Source: Aeromonas enteropelogenes (lineage in GTDB: Bacteria; Pseudomonadota; Gammaproteobacteria; Enterobacterales; Aeromonadaceae). From it: a stretch of 64,000 nt of DNA. The notes beneath the pieces are model-generated. The model was not told the DNA's origin. It saw nothing but the letters and a program-made list of their open reading frames with translations, and made no database searches. Positions 58,353-64,000 of this stretch are shown here, in pieces. Position numbers and translations under genes: made by a program. The stretch spans positions 320,570-384,569 of the forward strand of contig NZ_CDCG01000018.1 in NCBI RefSeq assembly GCF_000819845.1, written 5' to 3'. Within the stretch, counting starts at the first letter, position 1, and each line of letters starts with the position of its first letter.

Positions 58353-60062
58353 TCAGGGGTAGCGGATCACCCGCCCCTCTCCCCCTTGCAGGGTGAGTGA
58401 AGTGCCGACCGGCTGCTTATCCCAAAAATCCACCCCGCCTTCTGGCAGCAAAAATTCCTGGGGCAGCGCCTCCCAGTTGAACAGGCAGAGCAGGGTCTCG
58501 CCACCTGGCAGGCTCACCTCGCCGCAGGCAAAGTCCATCGCCTCGAAACGGGCGGAAGGGGCGCGGGCTGCACACAGGGCCAGCAACCGCTTGAGCTGGG
58601 CCCCCTGCGCCTCGTCAAGATCCTGCAGCCTGTCTCCCGCCAGCATCATGCCGCCGCTTGCCACCAGCGCCGCCAGATGGAAGTGGTAATCGGTGGCGCT
58701 GGCCTGTTGACTCGGCAGATCCCGCAGGCAAATGCAGTCGGGATCCAGCGCCCACAGCCGGTCGTTTTGCCAGGCACGGCAAAACGCCTCGCGGGCGATC
58801 TGGCGAAAACGCGGGCCGTGGCGCTCCACGTCATCGCTCACCCGCATGCCGTGCACCAGCCCCAGGCTCGGCCAGATGGGGGCGTTGCAGCCGAGCAGGA
58901 AGGCCCCCTCGCCCGCCCCGCGCAAGATGGCGGCCATGCCGCACCGATAGGCTTCAACCCGGGTGGCGGACGGGTCGTGGAACTGGCCGCCGTGAATGGC
59001 GCCCCAGAAGTTCGCATCGAGCTTGAAGTAGTGGATGCCCCACTGCTCGCGCAGGGTGCGAAACACCCGTTCGAAATGGGCCTGCACCTCGGGGTGGGTG
59101 CCGTCCAGCACATACCAGGGAGTGCAACGCCAGCCGCCGTAGGTGACCCGTTCGGAAGGCAGCGGCAAGCCGTCCTCTCCTTTCACGAACCAATCGGGAT
59201 GCTCCATAAAGACTTGCGAGGTGGGCTCGGCGATAAAGGGGGCGACCCAGAGGGCGGGCTCGCAGCCGGCGGCGCGGATCTCTGCGGCCAGCGCCGCTAC
59301 CCCTTGTTCGAATTTCGCGGAAGGGGTGAGCCAGTCTCCCATTTTGGCCTGATAGCCATCGTCTATCTGCACGTAGCGCAGGGCCGGGAAGCGCTCGGCG
59401 CGCACCGCCAGGTTCTCGCGAATGTCGGCGGCGCTCACATCGCTGTAGTAGTGATACCAGGAGCACCAGCCGCTGGGGCGCGTGGTGACCTGGCCGATCA
59501 GCGATCCATGCTCAGCCTCGATCAGATTCGCCAGCTCGGCCAGCAGATCCTCACGCTCCGGCCCTTCCAGGCAGATCAGCGCCTCGCTCTGCCAGTGCTG
59601 GCCGGCAGGCAGCAGACGATCCTCGCTGTTCATCAGGATCTGCAGGCGACCATCGGGATAGAGGCGAAACTCGCCGCCAAAGCGGTGGCAGCTGGCAAAG
59701 GCGAGCAGCAGCCAGCCCTTGCCGTGCTCTACCAGCAGCAGGTTGTGCACAGTGTGAAAACCTTCGTCATCGGTGATGCGATAGACGCTGGCATCGGGGC
59801 AACGCCCCACCGGCTGCGGCGATTGCCAGCTGCCCATGGTCTGGGCCAGCATCTGGAACCCCTCCCCATAGACGGGCGCATCAGGCGAGAGGCCGAGCTT
59901 GCCGTCAAACAGCACCCAACGCCCCACCGGGGTATCGTCACACCCCGTGTTGTCGAGGCGCACCCGGCACAGGGGGCCATCCCATTGGCGGGTTTGCAAC
60001 AAGTTCGCGGGCAGATCATTATCGGTCGCCAGCTGGCGGATACGGGACAAGAGGGATGTCAT
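58353..60062 (-). CDS. Alpha-galactosidase, GH36 family
   Basis: 569 residues from ATG 60062 (AAGGAG upstream; 60101 is less likely). GH36/GH-D motifs: WCSWYHYYSDVSAADI, QIDDGYQAKMGDWL, GCEPALWVAPF, then HYFKLDANFWG at about residue 350 with the nucleophile Asp, and MRVSDDVERHGPR with the acid/base. It releases alpha-galactose from melibiose- or raffinose-type sugars. Stand-alone gene in host DNA; no transporter nearby. Confidence 0.9.
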   Translation of the reverse strand: MTSLLSRIRQLATDNDLPANLLQTRQWDGPLCRVRLDNTGCDDTPVGRWVLFDGKLGLSPDAPVYGEGFQMLAQTMGSWQSPQPVGRCPDASVYRITDDEGFHTVHNLLLVEHGKGWLLLAFASCHRFGGEFRLYPDGRLQILMNSEDRLLPAGQHWQSEALICLEGPEREDLLAELANLIEAEHGSLIGQVTTRPSGWCSWYHYYSDVSAADIRENLAVRAERFPALRYVQIDDGYQAKMGDWLTPSAKFEQGVAALAAEIRAAGCEPALWVAPFIAEPTSQVFMEHPDWFVKGEDGLPLPSERVTYGGWRCTPWYVLDGTHPEVQAHFERVFRTLREQWGIHYFKLDANFWGAIHGGQFHDPSATRVEAYRCGMAAILRGAGEGAFLLGCNAPIWPSLGLVHGMRVSDDVERHGPRFRQIAREAFCRAWQNDRLWALDPDCICLRDLPSQQASATDYHFHLAALVASGGMMLAGDRLQDLDEAQGAQLKRLLALCAARAPSARFEAMDFACGEVSLPGGETLLCLFNWEALPQEFLLPEGGVDFWDKQPVGTSLTLQGGEGRVIRYP

Positions 60063-60230
60063 CACTACTCCTTGTAGTTCGAAAAGGGTTCTATCAGACA
60101 ATTTTCAAAAACGAAACTTCAATTAAATCAGCTTCAAATGAACTGATTTCAGCTGTTATTGTTTTAATGCCGCGACCCGGCCTCTCTGGTAAACTGCGCT
60201 TTTCTTCACAGTTATCAGGAAGGGGCTCAC

Positions 60231-60587
60231 GTGATCGCGCAACGTGCCTTGCTATACCTTCGTGACTTTATGGTCATCGTCGCCTGCCTGCTGGCAGGCA
60301 AAACCGTGGCAGCCATCCTGCCCTTCGCCTTCCCCGGCAGCATCATCGGCATGCTGCTGCTGTTCGTGCTGCTCTCGCTGCAACTGGTGAAGTTGCAGTG
60401 GGTCGAGCTCGGTGCCGGTCTGCTGCTGCGCCATATGGGGGTCCTGTTCGTGCCGGTGGCCGTGGGCCTGGTGGCCTGGCTGGAACCCCTGCGCCAATCC
60501 CTTGGCCTCATCATGCTCTGCATCGTGGTGGGCATAGTGCTGATCCTCGGCACCGTTGGGCACCTTTACCAGAGGATGAACAAATGA
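60231..60587 (+). CDS. yohJ: LrgA/CidA-family membrane protein YohJ
   Basis: 118 residues, four membrane helices (FMVIVACLLAGKTVAAIL, GSIIGMLLLFVLLSLQLV, GAGLLLRHMGVLFVPVAVGLV, LGLIMLCIVVGIVLILGTVG). Family features PGSIIGMLLLF and RHMGVLFVPVAVG. Pairs with YohK; the family is compared with holin-like proteins that export small metabolites. Confidence 0.9.
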   Translation: MIAQRALLYLRDFMVIVACLLAGKTVAAILPFAFPGSIIGMLLLFVLLSLQLVKLQWVELGAGLLLRHMGVLFVPVAVGLVAWLEPLRQSLGLIMLCIVVGIVLILGTVGHLYQRMNK

Positions 60588-61270
60588 TCTTCTGGCTCTC
60601 CATTCCCCTAACCCTGGCACTCTATTTTGCCACCCGGGCGCTCCATCGCCGTCTGCCCTGGCCCATCATCAATCCGGTGCTGGTGCCCACCACCGTCATC
60701 ATCGGTCTGCTGCTCTGGCTTGACCTGCCCCTTGAGCAGTACGAAAGCGGCACCCGCCCCATCACGGCGCTGCTGGAGCCCGCCGTGGTGGCGCTGGCCC
60801 TGCCGCTCTATCAGCAGGCACGCCAGATCCGGGCCAGGCTCAAGCCCATCCTAGTCTGCACCCTAGCCTCGGTATTGATCTCGGTATGCACTACCTTGCT
60901 GATCGGTCATTTTATGGGCGCCGACCCGGCACTACTTGCGTCCCTGATCACAAAATCCATCACCACGCCACTGGCCATGAGCGTGAGCCAGTCCCTCGGC
61001 GGCATTCCCGCCATCGCCGCCGCCGTGGTGGTGGTGGTCGGGATCATCGGTGCCCTGATTGGTTATCCGCTGCTCAAGCTGATGCGGGTCACCGACCCCG
61101 AGGCCCAGGGGCTGGCTGTGGGCGCCTGTGCCCACGCCATCGGCACCGCCACCTCCGCCGAACAGGGCATAGTCCAGGGGGCCTTCTCGTCGCTCGCCAT
61201 GGTGGTGTGCGGCATTCTCACCGCTGCCGTCGCGCCACTCCTGTTCACCTTCTATCACTGGCTGAGCTAA
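60584..61270 (+). CDS. yohK: LrgB-family membrane protein YohK
   Basis: 228 residues, ATG 60584 overlapping the yohJ stop (ATGA). Six to eight membrane helices; family motifs LLEPAVVALALPLYQQ, LITKSITTPLAMSVSQSLGG and GTATSAEQGIVQGAFSSLAM are conserved. It acts with YohJ in the inner membrane. A hairpin follows (GGCGGGC/GCCCGCC). Confidence 0.93.
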   Translation: MIFWLSIPLTLALYFATRALHRRLPWPIINPVLVPTTVIIGLLLWLDLPLEQYESGTRPITALLEPAVVALALPLYQQARQIRARLKPILVCTLASVLISVCTTLLIGHFMGADPALLASLITKSITTPLAMSVSQSLGGIPAIAAAVVVVVGIIGALIGYPLLKLMRVTDPEAQGLAVGACAHAIGTATSAEQGIVQGAFSSLAMVVCGILTAAVAPLLFTFYHWLS

Positions 61271-61280
61271 GCCTTCATCA

Positions 61281-61300
61281 GGCGGGCCTGCGGGCCCGCC
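61281..61300 (+). terminator. GC-rich hairpin after yohK
   Basis: GGCGGGC and GCCCGCC around a six-base loop; no T run follows. Confidence 0.55.
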
Positions 61301-61372
61301 CGTGCGACCTGCCGCACAATTTGCACAAGACAAACGTTTCCATTACTATCCCGCTCCGTTTGCCCGTCAGGG

Positions 61373-61388
61373 CGTGAGCAAGCTCACA
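61373..61388. promoter_or_regulatory. CRP site upstream of cdd
   Basis: CGTGAGCAAGCTCACA fits the TGTGA-N6-TCACA consensus with one mismatch and lies 58 bases before the start. cdd is a classical CRP/CytR target in enteric relatives. Confidence 0.65.
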
Positions 61389-61445
61389 CAATTCACCGAG
61401 CTTGCTCCCTACAATGGCCCCCCAATTGGCCTTTGAGGACACACT

Positions 61446-62339
61446 ATGCATCCCCGTTTTGCCAAGCCACTCGATACCCTGCCCGCCCCGCTCAAAGCGG
61501 CGCTGCTGCCCATGCTCGACCCTGCCGACGGCAGTGCGTTCAATGCCCGTTTTACCCCGGATCAGGTCGCTACCCTGAAAGCCGCCAGCGGCCTTGATGA
61601 TCGCGCCATGCGCCTGGTTCTGCTGCCACTGGCCGCCGCCTGCTCGGTCGCCCCCATCTCCAAGTTTTTTGTCGGTGCCATCGCCTGCGGCCTGAGCGGC
61701 ACCTGGTATTTCGGCGCCAACATGGAGTTCGCAGGCCAGGGGCTGTTCCACTCGGTGCACGCCGAGCAGTCCGCCATCTCCAACGCCTGGCTGGGTGGCG
61801 AGACCGGGATCAGCGAGATCACTGTCAACTACACCCCCTGCGGCCACTGCCGCCAGTTCATGAACGAGCTGAGCACCGCCAAGACCCTGCAGGTTTCCCT
61901 GCCCGATGATCTCAGTGCCCTGCAATCCTTCCTGCCCCACTCCTTCGGGCCGGCGGATCTCGACATCACAGATGCCCTGATGAGCCCGCAGTCCCACGAC
62001 GAGCTGGCCCTAGAGAGTGAAGATCCCCTCTGGCAGGCCGCTCTGGCCGCCGCTCGCCAAAGCTATGCGCCCTACAGCCAGGGTTATGCCGCGGTGGCGC
62101 TGCAATTTGCCGATGGCCGCCTCTTCTGTGGTCGCTACGCCGAGAACGCCGCCTTCAACCCCAGCCTGCCGCCGATGCAGATGGCCTGCGCCCATGCGGT
62201 GCTGAACGGTGCGGATCTCGCCACCATCCGTCGCGCCGTGCTGCTGGAGAGCAAAAACGGCCAGATCAGCCAGCGCGACGCCGCCCAGTCCACCCTCAAG
62301 GCACTGGGATCGGTCGAGCTGGAGTACCTGGCTGTCTAA
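61446..62339 (+). CDS. cdd: Cytidine deaminase
   Basis: 297 residues, the long E. coli-type enzyme. N-terminal catalytic core with HAEQSAISNAW (zinc His and catalytic Glu) and PCGHCRQF (two zinc Cys). The C-terminal half is the decayed duplicate domain. Converts cytidine and deoxycytidine to uridine forms in pyrimidine salvage. Confidence 0.96.
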   Translation: MHPRFAKPLDTLPAPLKAALLPMLDPADGSAFNARFTPDQVATLKAASGLDDRAMRLVLLPLAAACSVAPISKFFVGAIACGLSGTWYFGANMEFAGQGLFHSVHAEQSAISNAWLGGETGISEITVNYTPCGHCRQFMNELSTAKTLQVSLPDDLSALQSFLPHSFGPADLDITDALMSPQSHDELALESEDPLWQAALAAARQSYAPYSQGYAAVALQFADGRLFCGRYAENAAFNPSLPPMQMACAHAVLNGADLATIRRAVLLESKNGQISQRDAAQSTLKALGSVELEYLAV

Positions 62340-62365
62340 CCGGCCACTTTGCCTCTCTATCGCCA

Positions 62366-62400
62366 AGGCCCCCGCATCCAGGATGCGGGGGCCTTTTTTA
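62366..62400 (+). terminator. Terminator of cdd
   Basis: GGCCCCCGCATCC pairs with GGATGCGGGGGCC, followed by TTTTTTA. Confidence 0.95.
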
Positions 62401-62696
62401 TCTGGATCCGCCCTCTTTGATACTCAACGAACTCCGTTGCTCCTCATGCCCGGAGTTCAACTTAATTGCCGCCACGGCGGGTGCTGCACGCCTGTTCCGG
62501 CCACTTGCAAGTGACGCCATGCAAAGGCGCCTAACCTGTCGCACTAAATGCCAGAAAACCAATCATCAACAACATTGAAAACCAGTTAAATAAATGTAAA
62601 TAGATATTTATACCAATTATATCTTACCCAGTTGAATATACTGTGGCGGCTGATTAAGGTGGGGGCCTTATCAAGGCATCAGTCAAGGAAAGACGT
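62401..62696. other. Intergenic region upstream of dadA
   Basis: About 300 bases with no open frame supported. AT-rich from 62560 to 62645 and likely holds the dadA promoter. Confidence 0.5.
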
Positions 62697-63962
62697 ATGG
62701 AGATAGTGGTACTCGGGGGTGGCGTCATTGGTGTAACCAGCGCCTGGTATCTGGCAAAAGCGGGCCATCAGGTGACCCTGCTGGAGCGGCGAGAGGGGGT
62801 GGCGCTTGAAACCAGCCACGCCAATGCCGGCCAGATCTCCCCCGGTTACGCTGCCCCCTGGGCGGCCCCCGGCATTCCCCTCAAGGCGGCCAAATGGATG
62901 CTGCAAAAGCATGCACCCTTCACGGTGCGCCCCACCGCCGACCCTTTCCAGCTGCGCTGGATGCTGAAGATGCTGGCCAACTGCACCCCGGCGGCCTATG
63001 CCACCAACAAGGGGCGCATGGTGCGCCTGGCCGAGTACAGCCGCGATTGCATGAAGGTGCTGCGCGATGAACTGGCCCTCGACTACGAGGGGCGCCAGCT
63101 CGGCACCCTGCAACTGTTTCGAAGCCAGGCCCAGCTGGATGCCAGCAAGCGCGATATCGAGGTGCTGGAAGAGTACGGTGTCCCCTACCTGTCGCTGGAT
63201 GACAGCGGCTGCGAAGAGGCCGAACCGGCCCTGGCACGGGTGCGCGGCAAGATAGTGGGCGGCCTGCGCCTGCCTGGCGACGAGACCGGCGACTGCTTCC
63301 GCTTTACCAAAGCGCTGGCGCTGGAAGCGCAGAAACTCGGGGTCAAATTCGTCTTCAACTGCGACATCGACGAGATTGAGGTCGCCCATGGCCGCGCCGT
63401 GGCAGTGCGGGCGGGCGAACAGCGCTACCGTGCCGATGCCATCGTCTGCGCCCTTGGCAGCTACGGCACCGGCTTCCTGCGTCCGCTGCTGCGCCCGCTC
63501 GGGCTGGAGCTGCCGGTCTATCCGGTCAAGGGCTACTCCCTCACCCTGCCGATGACCAATCCGGATGCGGCCCCCCGCAGCACAGTGCTGGATGAAACCT
63601 ACAAGGTGGCCATCACCCGTTTTGACGAGCGGATCCGGGTCGGCGGCATGGCGGAGCTTTCGGGCTACAACCTGGTGCTCAACCCCAAACGCCATGACAC
63701 CCTGGCCATGGTGGTGGGGGATCTCTTCCCCGAAGGGGGGGACATCAGCCGCGCCGAGTTCTGGACCGGGTTGCGCCCCATGACGCCGGATGGCACCCCG
63801 CTGGTGGGCCCAAGCCCCATCCCCGGGCTCTGGCTCAACACGGGCCACGGCACCCTGGGCTGGACCATGGCGGCAGGTTCTGGCCAACTGCTCTGCGATC
63901 TGATTAGCGGCAGCGCAACCGCCATCAGCGACGAAGGGCTGACCCTGGCTCGCTACGCCTGA
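62697..63962 (+). CDS. dadA: D-amino acid dehydrogenase small subunit
   Basis: 421 residues, ATG behind AAGGA. N-terminal FAD-binding [28 protein letters not shown] (quoted in part), later GNxGxx-type features [20 protein letters not shown], and the C-terminal [16 protein letters not shown], all typical of DadA. Membrane-associated flavoenzyme that oxidises D-alanine and feeds electrons to the respiratory chain. No dadX follows within the window. Confidence 0.95.
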   Translation: MEIVVLGGGVIGVTSAWYLAKAGHQVTLLERREGVALETSHANAGQISPGYAAPWAAPGIPLKAAKWMLQKHAPFTVRPTADPFQLRWMLKMLANCTPAAYATNKGRMVRLAEYSRDCMKVLRDELALDYEGRQLGTLQLFRSQAQLDASKRDIEVLEEYGVPYLSLDDSGCEEAEPALARVRGKIVGGLRLPGDETGDCFRFTKALALEAQKLGVKFVFNCDIDEIEVAHGRAVAVRAGEQRYRADAIVCALGSYGTGFLRPLLRPLGLELPVYPVKGYSLTLPMTNPDAAPRSTVLDETYKVAITRFDERIRVGGMAELSGYNLVLNPKRHDTLAMVVGDLFPEGGDISRAEFWTGLRPMTPDGTPLVGPSPIPGLWLNTGHGTLGWTMAAGSGQLLCDLISGSATAISDEGLTLARYA

Positions 63963-64000
63963 GTCGCTCCAGGCTCCATCGGCAGGCCACCTTATGCAGG

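Noticed and set aside
58677..60077. 466-codon open frame opposite the alpha-galactosidase
   Set aside because: Antisense shadow caused by high GC; no ribosome site or domain, and the GH36 gene on the other strand is certain.
62679..63887. 402-codon open frame opposite dadA
   Set aside because: Same antisense GC artefact.

Overview
The window looks like an Aeromonas-type gammaproteobacterial chromosome carrying a large, mosaic prophage. The right end (about 56.2-64 kb) is GC-rich housekeeping DNA: sbcB, a small exported protein, a GH36 alpha-galactosidase, yohJ/yohK, cdd and dadA. The genus is an inference from gene content, base composition and codon use; no rRNA or tRNA gene was found to test it.

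From position 1 to about 56.1 kb everything is prophage or DNA lodged in it. The integrase (54834-56027, minus) ends the prophage next to sbcB; the other end lies beyond the left edge. The late region (1-23.5 kb, minus strand) runs holin, SAR lysozyme, Rz/Rz1, terS, terL, portal, scaffold, major capsid, adaptors, S74-type tail fibre, tail proteins, then several alanine/glutamine-rich virion proteins that are probably ejected with the DNA. The gene order and sizes recall short-tailed lambdoid phages of the Stx-phage 933W kind. A PAAR protein, candidate effector and four-helix membrane protein (a T6SS-like cargo trio) lie upstream of the lysis genes, followed by an H-NS-like protein and a LexA-controlled umuDC pair.

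The early region is lambda-like. cI (plus) and cro (minus) diverge at 49.7-49.8 kb. The rightward operon (minus strand) runs cro, small genes, an O-type and a P-type replication gene. It should continue into DUF1367, YbcO-like, endonuclease and Q genes, but these sit at 27.4-29.7 kb, separated from P by about 17 kb of lower-GC DNA. The leftward operon (plus strand, 51.3-54.9 kb) starts after a boxA and a structured RNA segment and encodes a RecE-like exonuclease, its likely annealing partner and an AlpA-like protein converging on int.

The 17-kb insert is itself a patchwork: (a) a phosphodiester-scavenging group (two exported GDPD phosphodiesterases, an OPA-type sugar-phosphate transporter and a secreted EEP-fold enzyme) with a broken IS630 transposase; (b) a GrlA/CaiF-like regulator and the tail end of a PIN/DUF4411 toxin gene; (c) a three-gene FecBCD-type metal or chelate importer behind a palindromic operator; (d) a lipoprotein and an orphan gene; (e) five gene cassettes separated by attC sites, mostly of the Vibrio VCR type, with no integrase gene. 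Three of the five cassette proteins carry RNxxxH motifs of the HEPN ribonuclease kind and one is DUF2971, so the array looks like a defence or toxin store inside a prophage. The array abuts a degenerate copy of part of the phage P gene.

The most interesting items are the HEPN-like cassette array, the PAAR cargo trio, the boxA plus cloverleaf-like RNA ahead of the recombination operon, the TGCGCA repeat cluster inside terS (candidate packaging site) and a CI repressor that lacks the self-cleavage serine.
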